DNA from: Apoda limacodes
Taxonomy: Eukaryota > Arthropoda > Insecta > Lepidoptera > Limacodidae
Assembly: GCA_946406115.1 (NCBI GenBank)
Contig: OX291548.1
Span: forward strand, 6,684,373-6,748,372
Direction: 5' to 3'
DNA: 64,000 bases
Positions within the stretch are counted from its first letter, which is position 1. Each line of letters begins with the position of its first letter. The translations under genes and the position numbers were made by a program. Of the stretch, positions 11,741 to 24,540 are shown in pieces. The notes under the pieces are model-generated. The model was not told where the DNA came from, did not search any database, and was given only the letters and a program-made list of their open reading frames with translations.

Positions 11741-12124
11741 CAAACGGTTCTGAGTGGCTTGCGCCCAACGCAACACAAACGGTTCTGAGTCGCTTGTGCC
11801 CAACGCAACACAAACGGTTCTGAGTCGCTTGCGCCCAACGCAATACAAACGGGTCTGAGTCGCTTGCGCCCAACGCAACACAAACGGGTCTGAGTCGCTT
11901 GCGCCCAACGCAACACAAACGGGTCTGAGTCGCTTGTGCCCAACGCAACACAAACGGTTCTGAGTCGCTTGCGCCCAACGCAATACAAACGGGTCTGAGT
12001 CGCTTACGCCCAACGCAACACAAACGGGTCTGTTCGCTAGCGCCCAACGCAACACAAACGGTTCTGAGTCGCTTGCGCCCAACGCAATATAAACGGGTCT
12101 GAGTCGCTTGCGCCCAACGCAACA
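11741..12124. repeat. Minisatellite, eleven 35-bp units
   Basis: Eleven tandem units of 35 bp (unit 9 is 34 bp) start at 11741, 11776, 11811, 11846, 11881, 11916, 11951, 11986, 12021, 12055 and 12090. Each begins CAAACGG(T/G)TCTGAGTCGC and ends GCCCAACGCAA(C/T)A. Variants are ordered: units 2 and 6 carry TGTG, units 3, 7 and 10 carry CAATA with GGTTC, and the following units carry GGGTC. This suggests expansion in blocks of about four units (140 bp). Because 35 is not a multiple of 3 and the unit has no stop on the minus strand, all three minus frames stay open (11695-11988, 11703-12125, 11735-12082) and encode the same peptides in rotation. I treat those as artefacts of the array, not genes. 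Confidence 0.95.
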
Positions 12125-14018
12125 AAAGATTATATATATTTAGTATACATTCATTAGTCTAAATATACTGCATCTAAAACAGTGTTGCGACCATAGGCTC
12201 ACCGTCTGTCACGCAGGACTATAGTGGTTGGTAAAACGAGGCTGTATCCCACAATATGATATGGGTGTCTATATATACTTCTGGGGATAAAAGCCATGAA
12301 GATATAAACAATTTATACAGATAGATTTAAACAATTTAATGTTCTTATTCATACTAAGGTATGCTACGTAGTAGAATAATTTGTTTCCCTTCACATTTTA
12401 GATGAGAGTTAGTAAAGTTGAAAATAATATTTTGTGATCATTCGAAGAAGTAATTGAGCCATCAATCAAATATGTCTTATGACTGAAATCGTACGATAGC
12501 AAAGAGATTGATAAACGATGGATATTGGAACAAAGAGACTATTCCTAGAATAATATTCCTTTCTAAAAGCTTTTTATTAAGTTGCTTGGTTAGTATAGGT
12601 ATCTGTGACGATAAGAATTTGTAATTTATTTTTAAAGCACTTGCAGGAATCTCATTGAGCTAAAATTTTACTTAGCTATGTAATCTCCTTAACACTTTAA
12701 TAAATGATACTATGGAGCTGGTCTGATGATGACATCCGAAGGTAGTTCTCAGTAACCCTGAAATGTTTGGGTTCGATGGAGTTGTCTTGACAAGTACAAT
12801 ATATCTAGGTGGTCTCCTAGGTCTGGTGATTATTATATTATTTCACTTGTTTTGCAATGTACTGCTATACTATTATAAGATGAACTCCGGTACTGTGACT
12901 TGCATCCTCAAGTTAACGATCAAAAAATTAAACAGGAATCCTAATTTTAATGGTATATCTTATCTAAATATGACATATAAAATGTAATTACCTCTCATGT
13001 TAATTTTGTAATAAAATTTGGAATAAACGTCAAATTACGGGAATGTACCTGCCTTCCATCGCAGACTTAATTAACGTGCGTGGAATTTTACCGAGATTGC
13101 TAAGTGAATACTGCTCGCTCGTTTGATAACTTAAAGCTATTAAAATAATTAATTTTATCAAGGCTGTTAACAAATTTATAGTGAACAAGATTATTTTTTT
13201 CACTTTTAATAAAAATCTTTTTCAGTGAATACAGCGAATTATGTAGGTACTGACAAAACAATTATGATTTTTTAACGAATTACTATCGGGCACATTTATG
13301 TTAAGTTACTAAGTACTATCATTGTCATATCCCTAAGTCTATATGACAAATATGCTGAGGTAGAAATTCCAAAAATCGATAATCTTCATCGATTGGAAAA
13401 AATTAACATGCGTAAAAAAGAGGTTAGAGGATAACAATTGAGTCCGTACATGGTAAAAATCATTCATTATTGAGGCTGAAGCATTCAATATCAATCAGCT
13501 AGTTTATGACTTATGCACTAATATAATATAATTCTTCTGTACGCGAGGACGTCACTGAGCTCGTCCTAAACGGCTGAACTAATTCTGATAATATTTTTGG
13601 AGTGTTTGTTTGGTCCAAAATGGTTTAAATTTACAAGTGTAAGATGGGACGGCTAACATTATCACGCTTTCTTCTATTCAAGTTTAATCAAAACAACGTT
13701 CGACAGTTCCCTTTGGGCTGTCAACGTTTGTTGTTAGTCATACGCCTCACTTTCCCGGCAGAACCCAATACCTGGTTTCCTCATCTAAACACTTACTTAC
13801 CGCTTCATCTTTAGGTCGGTAGTTCACCTACCACAAAAGCTGCAAACACTGCTTAAAATCTATTGGTTGTCGGTAAAATACCCTTTTCCCTTCAAACTAG
13901 TGATCCTTTGGTTGGTGTCTATACTAGAGATAACACGGCCGGTTGCTTGGCCTGATACCGAATACCGGATATCTGGCCATCCCACATACTGTATAGCCGA
14001 ATATTGGTATAGAATCTG
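12125..14018. other. Intergenic DNA with fragments of dispersed repeats
   Basis: The block near 12715-12760 (GAGCTGGTCTGATGATGACA) shares GGTCTGATGATGA with 51334-51350 and looks like part of an unnamed dispersed repeat. The block near 13540-13640 ('cgtcctaaacggctgaacta') has the form of a repeat body. The 74-residue plus ORF at 12763-12987 is hydrophobic, but it starts within the first repeat fragment and is not called a gene. Confidence 0.45.
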
Positions 14019-14056
14019 TCCTAACCTAACTACCTAACTACCTAACCTAACCTTAA
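14019..14056. repeat. Interstitial (TTAGG)-like repeat
   Basis: CCTAACCTAACTACCTAACT followed by 'acctaacctaacc'. The minus strand reads as imperfect TTAGG units, the insect telomere motif. It is only about 38 bp long and interrupted by TAC insertions, so it may equally be a simple low-complexity tract. Confidence 0.6.
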
Positions 14057-16440
14057 CTAAGATTTTCTTAGTCCTAATAATATTTGTAAACGAGTATAGA
14101 CAAAAAGATTGTTTATTCAATATTAAAAATAAATACGTACTGAAAGATAATAACAGTTATTACACAATATCTCCTTCATTAAAATAACATATTTGTTCCT
14201 TGGCGTGACTAAAGTAAGTTAAGGCCAATGCACAACATGACAAGAAATTCTTTAAAACTAATTTTTAAAACAACTGCTTGCGATACCTTACCTAGGTAAT
14301 AATGCTTAAAATTAAATAAATAACTTGCACAAGTGTTATAATGATACCTATTTACAGATTTCTTAAACCTTAATTACAGTAAACAAAAAAAAACGATTAT
14401 CGAAGCAAAAGTAACCTTGCTTACATTTATTCTTTTCATTCTTCAAAACCTAATTAAGTTTTGCAAAAATTGTAAAAAAAACTACTTCCATACATTTTTC
14501 TCTTTTTCTGTCGATTTCAAAAACCATAGCTAAGATTTCTTTTTAAAGTTTGTTACTTGTGACATTTATGTATGGAACCCAAAAAAATTACAGAACTGAG
14601 AATGTGCTTACTTTGATTGACATTAATTTTAAAATTGTATTATATCTGGAACAGTTAGGCAGATGAAAAGAAAATATATATTTGCAAGTGAAATGAAAAC
14701 CCGAAAAGACGGAGATAAAGAATCCTGCCGGCGGCAAAGGAAAGCGATCTTTTGTTATAGCGTTTATTCATGCACACAAAAATTTATTACGCATTCAAAC
14801 TCAGATTGTGGAATATTGTTATTCAAATCGTTAACTATAAATAGGAAAATTAGATCTTAAAACATGCCATTCAGTTAGAAATGTTATTGCAGCAGTAATA
14901 TTTTCATATACTAAACTAGCACTTTGCTATTATTTTGTACATATTGAATTCCAAATGTCATTATTGTTAGAACAACGAATAAAACTTTAAGTGTCTTTGG
15001 AAACCAGCCCCCTTATTCAAGTCGTTATAACTATCTCGATAACAAACGTATACTGTAAAAAATTTGCAAAAATAGATCATTACATAGTTATAGGATCCGA
15101 CAGTAAAATTATAGCGATCTGCTGACAATAATCAGATAGCGAATAAGGTTGTGAATTGCCCCCCAGGTATTGAACAGTCATTAATCTCTTTTATCAGTTT
15201 TGTTTGGATCAGAAAAATATTTACCTGTATTCTATCTAAAGGCAATTCTTTTAGCTATGTTTACGATTTATAATGGTGCAAAATAAAATATAATCTTACA
15301 GATTTTCCAAAAGTCCTATTCTGTGGGTTCTTGCTTTAGAAAAGGATCCGATTGTCTAATGTTTCTAGTTTTAGTAGATTTAGACCTGCGTAAATAGGCT
15401 ATTCACAGCCTGTTCTTTTATATTTTGGTGGATTTCACCTAGAAGTGGTTTATGCTTGTCAAATAAATAAAATAATTAAGTCACTATATAATATTGTACA
15501 ATTACGTTTATCGTTAAATTAACCTTGAAAATAGTCAAGAGTATTAAGTTCGTTTGTATTACATAGCACACACAACAGTATTTTTATTGGGTACTATAAT
15601 TAGGTTCATATTATTATTTATATTTTTTCGTTGTCACTGGTAGATTTTGTATCCCTTTAATTGTATATTTGTCACGCACTTTTCTCTGACATTGTTTTTT
15701 CATATTAATTACATAACTAATATAATTATTTGTTTCCACAGTAGCATTTCACATATAAATACCCTCTTACGTTTGACGCCGACATACCGAGTTTAAATCA
15801 ATCCCGAGATTTATGCATTCCTTCAAAACGTTTTATGTCGTACAATATTAAAATGCGTATTGTTACGAATGTTTTACAGCATGGTTAAATGCCATAAATT
15901 TTATATTTAAAGTGAGCAAATCTTGTATATATGTAGGTACCAATCAGGAAACGACTTTAACGATTTGATTAATCTATATGATAAATTAAAAAAATGCAAA
16001 TTTAGTTTATGTTCAACCTGAACCTGTGAGATGAAATTTTATTTTCATCATACTTACTCGTAAACAGTGTCATTACGTGCAGGCAAAGCGGGTTCTAAGA
16101 CCTTAATTACTCCTACGGGCAATTTCTTTGTAAATTTTATTTTCCTCAAGGCTATGCGGTCGTTTATAAAAATATAAATATTTTTTATTTTAATTAAAAT
16201 CTAAAAATTACAAGTTTTAACTTTAGCCAAAACTTTTGAATTCACAAATTCTCTGGACACTACTAGATGGCGTTGTTTTCTATACTTTTGTTCCCACCAT
16301 TTCCTCTGTGTTTTGGTAAGTTTATTTTTGACACGATGTATTTATTCTCCGTGCTGTTACACAATTTATTCAATACTTAATATTAGCAGCTGGTAATACA
16401 ATATACACAACTTTATTTAAGGAATATGATCATTTCATTG
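14057..16440. other. AT-rich intergenic DNA
   Basis: I see no recognised gene. The 65-residue plus ORF at 14663-14860 is Lys/Arg-rich without a domain. The 15003-15160 stretch has CCTTATTC and GAATAAGG at its ends but no longer inverted repeat. Confidence 0.45.
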
Positions 16441-16879
16441 AAAAATCGGCCAAGTGTCAGTCGGACTTGCGCACGAAAAGTTCCGTACCATTATCTATGA
16501 AAACGGCAATAAATCACGTTTGTTGTATGGGAGCACGCTTAAATATTTTTTATTATTTTAATTTGTGTATTTATTTTTAAAGTGACTATATAACTAAATA
16601 TTCTGTGTATATTTTAAGCGTCTACCTGTTGCCGTTATTAATATCGAGCAAAATCGAGCCAAAAAATTACATACGTTTGTTGTATGGGAGCACCCTTAAA
16701 TATTTATTTTATTATGTTTTTTAGTATTTATTGTTATAGCGGCAACAGAAATACATCTTCTGTAAAAATAATAACTGTATAACTATCACAGCTCATGAGA
16801 TACGGACGGACGGACGGACAGGAGAATTAGTAATAAGGTACTTACCTGCTAATTACCCTTTGGGTACGGAACCTTAAAA
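16441..16879 (+). repeat. GGTTCCGTACC-family repeat, copy 2 (plus)
   Basis: It begins AAAAATCGGCCAAGTG, followed by GTTCCGTACCATTATCTATG, and ends CTTTGGGTACGGAACCTTAA, so both ends are present. The GGAC tract is at 16804-16818. The segment 'gtttgttgtatgggagcac' occurs twice (16520-16540 and 16674-16694), showing an internal duplication. Confidence 0.85.
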
Positions 16880-18364
16880 TCTAAATCGTTAAAGCCTTTT
16901 CCGTAAAACCATACCTAATATAAAAGTTACAAATAAGTATCGTAATCGGAAATAATATTAAAAAATAATAAGGAATTAAAAAACAAAATAAACAAAACAA
17001 ATAAATACCTGAATACAATAAATACCTTAATCTAAAAAAATAAAATTATTAAAAAAGGACAATGAAAATTATAAAAAGAATGCCTCATCTAAATAAGTGC
17101 CTTGTGGCATAGTGCCCATAATGCTGGCAGCATTACCTCACTGCACAGCCAGAATACATCTTTGCGTAAGGTAAGTTCCTGCTAGGACTAATTTTTTAGA
17201 TCAATCTTTAAAAAAAGTTTGGTATCTGAACACCAATCCCAAAGATTCAAAAGCCAAAGCAAAAAATATATAATTTTGAAGCAGATTCGAATATTTACGA
17301 TGTTTTGATGTTTGTGCCTGTTCAGGAGTAGTTCCAGGCTTAATCTATCTCAAACTTTTATGTGCCTGTGCAAGCGTATCCACGCACGTAGCATCTCATA
17401 TAGATTTGTCCTAACTGCCATGGTACAAGTATAGCTCCGTCAGGTTTCTTACCATCACTTCAGCTCATACCACTTAGTTCTAGGATGGCTGGTATAGATG
17501 CTGTAAGAGATCGACGACGAATTAAATCATTACTTGATATAATATACATATACCCATACAATTATTATAATTTAATTAAAGGATATTTCTGCCCTTTGTC
17601 TAAAATTTTATACAAAGTTAAACTTGCCACAACCTTTTCACTTGATTGTTTTCGTCAATTTAGATAATGATTACTTATTACGATTTCTGATTATTTTTTT
17701 TGTAAGGCTTTCATTGCTTCAGCCACTTATGCAAGCAGCTAATACGTGTAACTTTCTAGCTACGAGTTTGAGATTGTCCTAAGGGACGATTTCACATTAA
17801 CATCGTTCAGAATTATATTTAATTGTCGTATGTATTCGACATACTTATGCTAAGTCAGTTTTGTAATGAAATGGGTACTAGCTTTATATCCGTTTTTTAA
17901 CGAATAAAAAATAACACTATGTGTGACATTGTTAAGGTTATTTAATTGTGTTAAGTATTTTTATTAAAAGTCAATTACATATAGTAGTTTTTCGTATTTC
18001 TTTTCTTTAGTATAGGAATCTTAAACCACCGGACGTGTATGAAAATTTTAATTTTAGTGGATGAAGTAACAGAAATTTTCCAGGATAGCAAGAACTGACA
18101 ATTTAGTGTCTTTGCATACCCCAACGGAAAATCCTGCCTATTTTCTTTATTATAATATGTATGTATCGTATAGGTAAACTTAATATCAATCACACAATGA
18201 TCAAAGACTAGTTATCTTAACCAACAACCTCACGCTCCTAGTACGATCGTTGCTCCTACTACAAACATAATTCTTTAATGCAAGGTAAAAAATGCACGAC
18301 AACAAAGAAAAGTCGATACCGTTACGAATGTATTAAATAGGCAAATATAAGAAATTTTATATAT
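16880..18364. other. AT-rich intergenic DNA
   Basis: I see no supported gene. ORFs of 60 and 72 residues (17485 plus, 17975 minus) lack any recognisable domain. Confidence 0.45.
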
Positions 18365-18522
18365 ATAGTTATTCCTGAGCATAATTATAAATTTTCCGAG
18401 ATGAAAACCACCGGTTCTTCAACTATCCCTGTGCCAAATTTTACCCCATTGGATGCTCTCTTGCGACATAATGGAAGGAACGGACTTTCAAATATACAAG
18501 TATATTAGTCTACTACTCTAAA
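18365..18522 (-). mobile_element. Helitron-like element, degenerate 5' part
   Basis: The reverse complement has a head-like 'gactaatatacttgtatatt' followed by the body block 'ggggtaaaatttggcacagg' and 'catctcggaaaattt', matching the order in the element at 192-501. The 3' end was not found. Confidence 0.5.
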
Positions 18523-20055
18523 CTAACTACTAAAAAATCTGGTGCCATAATGTACTGTATACAAAAGTTATATTACCGTAAAATTATATTGCGATCGTTA
18601 AAAATTATAAGTAAATTATATTCTCAAAAACTATAAAATATGAAAAATTTATTCCGATCCTTAAAGGTAATCTAAGAGCTTCATAAACTTATACAACTTT
18701 CAAAGTTGTTTTCTTTACACTTTACTTAGAGTTAAGTTGTTCATTTTATGACTTTATAGCGCAGCCATTGCAGTTTATTCATAGAAAATATAAAGATACA
18801 ATTTAACTAAACTAACACTTTTTTGTCAATGATGACAGATACAAGATAAAACCAAATTACTACAAGGCGGCTTACCTCAATTTGCGCTATTGATGTACCT
18901 ATATGGACCACGTCTATATGTTTTATATCTTTTAAGGGGACCTAACGGAACCCTAAATTATATCGTAAACATTAGAGGAAATAGTAATAGGGACAAGTAT
19001 TATAACTAAAAATTAAAATATAAACAACATTGTACGATCTTAAGTAAGTATTTAATCCTTCATTGACAATTATTGGCACTTGCACATACACAACAAGTTG
19101 ATTTTACACAGTATTGCCAGAAAAAAGGCTACGTTCGTAACTTAGAGTTTCGTGGGTAAGGCGCGGCCCTGATAGCAACTTTAAAAAACAAACACTAACA
19201 AAGTAAATCACACAGGTATTCCTATCCAAGGTAGGTCCAAATCTTACTGACACACTGTGAGATCCGTAAATTTTTAAATCAGTAGAAAACTGGTTTCATC
19301 ATCATCGTCATAATATCAGCCTACAGATTTCCACTGCTAGATATAGGTATCACCTACCTTTTTACACAGCGAATGGATTGTCCTGCCGAGAGATATGGCG
19401 AGAGTTCTTTCAGGCTGCATTTTCCGGTACATGGCCGCCACTTGTCGGTGACTAGTCATTCACTCGTAGGAAAACTTAAAACACAGCTCTCGACCCATAG
19501 TTTGCGGCAAACTATGGAACAATGAGGTTATAAAAAATATTATATTTCTAAGGAGGACCTTTATTTTTTTTGTAATATTTAGAAGTGTTTCTTTAAGACA
19601 GTTCTGTTTCAGAATTGACCGATGGTTAAAACAATAGGAGTTTTAATTTTGTAGCTGGCAACACCTTGCAGGCCAAATATATTTTATTACAAATTATAAA
19701 AAAGTGTAAGTTAGACTCGCGCACCGTGGACTCCGTACCTTTTTGAATGTATGACTATTTTTACGAAAGAGCAAAAACAACAAAAACATGTTTTTTGGAT
19801 AGGACACCATCTCATCTTGTTGAACTCATCGAAGATCTTTTTTGTAGTAGTTCAACTGTGTAGATTTTTTTGTTTCCCCACGTCTAACTTTGAACCCTTG
19901 TATTTACAAACCTGAAAGAAATCACAGTGCCTAATTAAAAGTCTTGTAACGTAAAGAAAACACAAAATTATTGATTTCGATTTTCGGACCTATTATAACA
20001 ACTTCTCAAAAAAAGTTAATAGGTACTTTCAACCAAAATTAATAAGAACAAGAAA
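18523..20055. other. Intergenic DNA with small repeat fragments
   Basis: At 19296-19345 'catcatcatcgtcataatat' and 'cagatttccactgct' resemble the reverse complement of the tail of the SINE at 24262. At 19705-19740 a piece reads 'agactcgcgcaccgtggact', similar to the start of the GGTTCCGTACC family. Nothing coding is visible. Confidence 0.4.
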
Positions 20056-20236
20056 AATACCGGTCAAGTGCAAGTCGGGCACTCGTAATTGACTTGAGTT
20101 ATTTTTTACATTTATACAAGGCAAGAACTTTCTGGCAGGTTTCTTGAGCCTATTGGAGCTAGAGATGCATTTATTTATAGTTTTTAGGATTCCGTTCCAT
20201 ACCTCAAAAGTAAGAAACGGAACCTTTATAAGATAA
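20056..20236 (+). repeat. Divergent GGTTCCGTACC-related fragment
   Basis: It starts 'accggtcaagtgcaagtcgg' and ends 'agaaacggaacctttataag'. The ends match the family pattern but the interior does not, so it is a different subfamily or a rearranged copy. Confidence 0.45.
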
Positions 20237-20724
20237 AAAAAAAACATTGTTTACTTAAAGTTTTTGAACTATTATTGTTTCCTATATTTTTTTTCTGTTA
20301 GTAAAGCCTACCTAGTATTTTTAACATATTTATAATGTTTTTATATTTATACAGACAACAACTTATAAGCTTTCAATTATATTGTACCTAATTTTATAAT
20401 TACAATTTTTTATTTAAATTCCAAAAATGTTAAATTTTTTATTACGTCTAAATTCTACAAACACTATACACATATTCTTAAACTAAGGCTAATTTTCATT
20501 TAAAACATAAAATCGTCTAAATTATAATGAAGTTGATCGAACGGTTAGTCAATAAAATTTTATAACGAACTAGCATTATATATATAAAGATAAAAAAAAT
20601 CGATATCAGCTATCTATTGATTTTATTTACTAAATGTGTCAGTTGACAACCCTACTAGTTTAGGTATGATTCTTGAAACGCTGTTCTAAGCTATCGGTCT
20701 GTTGGTTATTTAGTCATGTGCCCA
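20237..20724. other. AT-rich intergenic DNA
   Basis: I see nothing in it beyond AT-rich sequence. Confidence 0.45.
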
Positions 20725-20812
20725 GGTGTTGCCAGCGACCATAACTGCGGTAACTGCTAACCATCAGGCGGACCGCAAGCTTGTTTGCCACCTTAGTGGT
20801 TGATAAAATTCT
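20725..20812 (+). mobile_element. 5'-truncated LINE tail
   Basis: GGTGTTGCCAGCGACCATAA followed by 'gctaaccatcaggcggaccg' and CTTGTTTGCCACCTTAGTGG matches the last ~80 bp of the LINE at 43280-43360. It is a dead-on-arrival insertion with only the 3' UTR. Confidence 0.85.
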
Positions 20813-23344
20813 TTAGATTATTGTTGGTCGATACTGGAGAAGAAAACTTACTAAACCGACTGAACATATTACACATTATTTTTTTTAAGTATAATTTTGT
20901 TTATTAACAGTGCCAGCCGTTTCTCTATCCAGTTTGTACTTGTACCGACTGATTTTTCCACGTTTGGAAATGCCTGTGGTAGACAGACAACATATATAGG
21001 TTTTCTATGGATTTCCTTTCAGGTATTCAGGGCGACGACCCTTAATACTATAGGGGAAGGTTCCTCATCTATATCTACATCATCTTCTTGAAAACTACGG
21101 CGCATGGAACAGCATAAGAAAGCACCCAGGATGGTTAAAGGGTTAAGGGTATTCTGATGTAATAGTTGTGGTTTTATACTAAATCTTTTATTTGCATATT
21201 TTTTCCCTGAATCTGTAAACCCCCTTCCTCCAAGTTATTGCTTCTTCAGCACTTTACTTTTACAGTCTCTGTCATGTACTTTTAGACCTTTTTTTCAGTA
21301 TTAGGATTTTCAAAATTACCAAGTTGATGCCATCAAGAAAAACATTAGCACTTCCGAAAACTTCCCAACTAACAATTTAGCGTTGGTTACAAGTAATTTT
21401 GAAGCTTAGAGTACTACTATTGATTTATAATGGATTCGGTTGTCACTAAAAGTAATACAGTTCACTTATGAAATAAGTTTAGCTCTATTGGTTGTATTAG
21501 AACTGTAAAAACGAAGTTAAATATTCTTTCCAGTTATTGTAGCAGCAGCGGAAGCTTATATACTTATGACGTTTAAGCTTGTTTCGTCCTGCAGCGTCAA
21601 AAGTTGTTTGAAGATCTTCATAAACTCCCTATAATTCTTATTGCTATAAATCTGCTATATCAGAGTTGCTTATATATCATAAGGCTGTTGTTCAACTTCA
21701 TTAACGTCATTGGTTCTGCAACGAAATTAATTAAGAGTGTAGTAACACCAAACACTACATGCGTTGTATAACTCTTACATACAGGTTACGCCTGTAATAC
21801 GAAAGACAATGATAGGTTAAATAGTTTTAGCAGTTTTGTACGATCCTGATATAAAGGTTATGGTGTAAGTCAAACAAATGGTAATTCTTTAATGAAACCA
21901 TTTAATGTTTCTAACGCTTAAAGTTTTTGTCTATAATCTAACCTTATATTATGAGAACATTTATCGAACTGAGCTAAAATTAAGGTATATACGTAACGCT
22001 AAAGACGGTATTTTACTCTCCGCTGCAGGTAGATGTCTTCGCTAAGTGCGTAGTTCCTCTCTTATGTCAACCAAAGATCGCATAATACTCTTGACTACCG
22101 ACGTTGTAGTTCTTCGAATGTCGTAATAGATGTAAGAAAAGTCTGCATCTTCAAGATAAATATTGCCATCTTCAATCAATTTCTGTCATAACTAAATATT
22201 TATTTATACAAAATCACTTTTAAATAACCTGGTACCTAAATTTTCCGAAATATTTTACATAGTTTATGTAAACAGTCACTAAAACTGACCAAAATTTGAA
22301 ATTGAATGTCTAAAAACTGTTTTAGGTTATTGGAACTTTTAGTTGTTTTACTTATTTATCCTTAAAATCATATTTTTTCTAAGGCGCGTCAAAATTGAGA
22401 CGATAAACATGATACACAATCACATCAAACTTGCAAGCGCACTAATAATTAACATTTCTAGAACACTGTTAATCAACAATACTTACATTTCGTGATGAAA
22501 ATTTTGCAATGGCCGTAGATAAACAGTAACACTTATTTAATATTTATAAATAATTGTAATTTTATGACTTTAGAAGTTTTTACTATCTACTTTTGACCCC
22601 GAAAACGCTACAAATGAGTAATACGGTATCAAAATACGGATCCAAGTTCTATTTGACACCATTATAGAAATTTTATATAACTAAAAGTTTCAATAAAGGT
22701 CATTATAAAGGTGCAATAAAGGTTCGAGCGGAAAACTGACGATCTAATAATACCTCTTATACACTTCTAGTAAAGGTTATAAAGAACCACTATAAAGGGT
22801 CTATACAGGCTTTACCTGCTAAATTTTACGCCAAAATCGAAGATATAAAGGTGTTATTACACTCTATAACTCTCTTATAAATTATACGCTAACTCTTTAA
22901 TATTTAAGCAGAACCGAAAAAAGGGTCCACTACAGCTTTTCTTAATGCTAAAATGTTACTTGGGTTGTAAGTCCCAACTATAAAGTGACTCTAGTTAGCA
23001 TTAGGATTTCGTAAACTCTATGTTTATATGTATTATCTCCACAGTTTAAACCCCAAGAGGGTAGTGGCCAGTGGTTAGGTACACAAGTCATCATACTGTG
23101 GGGGACAGGACTTTATCCTTGCACGTCAGCGGGTAAGCCTGTTGCCGCATCACTGCTCATGATGCAGTGCATACGCTGAAACCTATTAGAAAAACTATTT
23201 TACTATTTCAAAGACATTATTCATACATTATTATTACAGATGGACACAGAGTATAGGTATTTGTTCAACATTGTTAAAGTCATAATAAACCATAATGACG
23301 CAAGGAACCATAATATATATTATTACAAAATACAACATGACATA
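20813..23344. other. Intergenic DNA with an unnamed TATAAAGG-rich repeat
   Basis: Between about 22690 and 22985 the motif (T)ATAAAGG(T/G) recurs several times, which looks like the body of a dispersed repeat I cannot name. A GC-richer block at 23045-23165 is also unidentified. The reverse strand near 20910-21100 reads as an acidic stretch (EDDVDIDEEPSP) that could be a decayed coding segment, but no family is evident. Confidence 0.35.
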
Positions 23345-24179
23345 TCTATACTAATATATAAAGCTGAAGAGTTTTTTTGTTTGAACGCGCTAAAAAAAAA
23401 TTCTTTCAGTATTGGATAGCCCATTTATCGAGGAAGGCTATAAGCTATATATCATCACGCTAACACAAATAGGAGCGGAGCACTAATGAAAAATGTTTCA
23501 AAATCGGGGTTTATTTTCTATACTAATATATAAAGCTGAAGAGTTTGTTTGTTTGAACGCGCTAATCTCAAGAACTACTGGTCGGATTTAAAAAAATCTT
23601 TCATTTTTGGATAGGCCATTCATCGAGGAAGGTTAAAGACTATATATCATCACGCTAACATAAATAGGAGCGGAGCACTAATGAAAAATGTTTCAAAATC
23701 GGAGTTTTTTTATCCTTTTGAGAGCTTCCGCTGCGTAAACGGTTAGAGTTTCGCAAAAATCATGTGTCCGCAACAGCATATTAAGGTTGGCTTTTTTACG
23801 CTAACCATATTTGTTCTAAAATAATGCAGTATTTGTGAAGGTGTTTTTATATACATGATATTAATCTTTATCCAAATAAATACGTTTTTCATCACTAGCA
23901 TTTTATTTAAAACAAAATGGCCCTGTTCTTCATTCGATTTCAATGAATATCTTAGGACATATCGCAGTTTTAAAATAACGTGGCAGCAAAATAATTATCA
24001 AGTATTGCACGCGCATTTATGATGTGCGAGGCCGGCGGGTAGTCGAGGGGGGAAAGGGCGGTACGTATTATTTAAAAATATTTTACATTCTGGGTTTTTT
24101 TTATAATTAAGGAGTTGACGTAAGAATCCTATGCCGATAACCAAATTTAGGGCGGGCGAAGCCGCTGGCAAAAGCTAGT
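23345..24179 (+). mobile_element. Helitron-like element with duplicated 5' end
   Basis: The head TCTATACTAATATATAAAGC occurs at 23345 and again at 23517, in the same orientation with a period of 172 bp. Both copies carry 'gaagagttt', 'gaacgcgcta', 'tcgaggaaggctataa/ttaaag', 'tatatatcatcacgctaaca' and 'aggagcggagcactaatgaa'. Only the second copy continues into the body. The element ends at 24179 with 'gccgctggcaaaagctagt'. A Helitron rolling-circle product, or a nested insertion of a head, could explain the partial tandem. There is no Rep/helicase ORF. Confidence 0.8.
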
Positions 24180-24261
24180 GACGATATATTTTGAATAGTA
24201 AACTTTAAACCACCACACAGGTACTAGTTATAAAAATATGTTTTGGCATAACAATATTTAT

Positions 24262-24540
24262 ATGAGGCGGTGGTGGCCAAGGGGTTTAGATTTCACCTTG
24301 TGTCCTGTATGGTGGAGATTTGAGCCAGGCGTGAGTGATTTTCTTAATTTCTCTAGTATATTGATTATTTACACCACTGGCTTTTCGGTGAAGGAAAACA
24401 TCGTGAGGAAACCTGCATATAAAAAAAAAAACCGTATGTGAAGTCCACAATCCGCACTGGTCCCGCGTGTGGACTATGGTACAAATCACCCTCGACGAGG
24501 GTAAACCGTGCCCAACAGTGGGGACGTATTAAGGTATATA
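24262..24540 (+). mobile_element. tRNA-derived SINE
   Basis: AGGCGGTGGTGGCCAAGGGG looks like a tRNA 5' half with an A box. A degenerate B box (GGAGATTTGAGCC) follows near 24313-24326. The tRNA-unrelated body has the hallmark blocks GAAGGAAAACATCGTGAGGA at 24391-24410, 'gtgaagtccacaatccgcac' near 24438-24457, and CCCAACAGTGGGGACGTATT near 24511-24530. These are common to a widespread lepidopteran SINE family. The 67-90-residue ORFs on both strands here are products of the repeat. Confidence 0.8.

Noticed and set aside
11741..12124. CRISPR-like array
   Set aside because: The units are contiguous with no unique spacers, in a eukaryotic setting.
11703..12125. A 140-codon minus-strand ORF encoding a repetitive protein
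   Set aside because: It lies wholly in the 35-bp minisatellite, where all three frames are open for the same trivial reason.
15003..15160. Possible MITE with CCTTATTC/GAATAAGG ends
   Set aside because: The inverted match is only 8 bp and does not extend.
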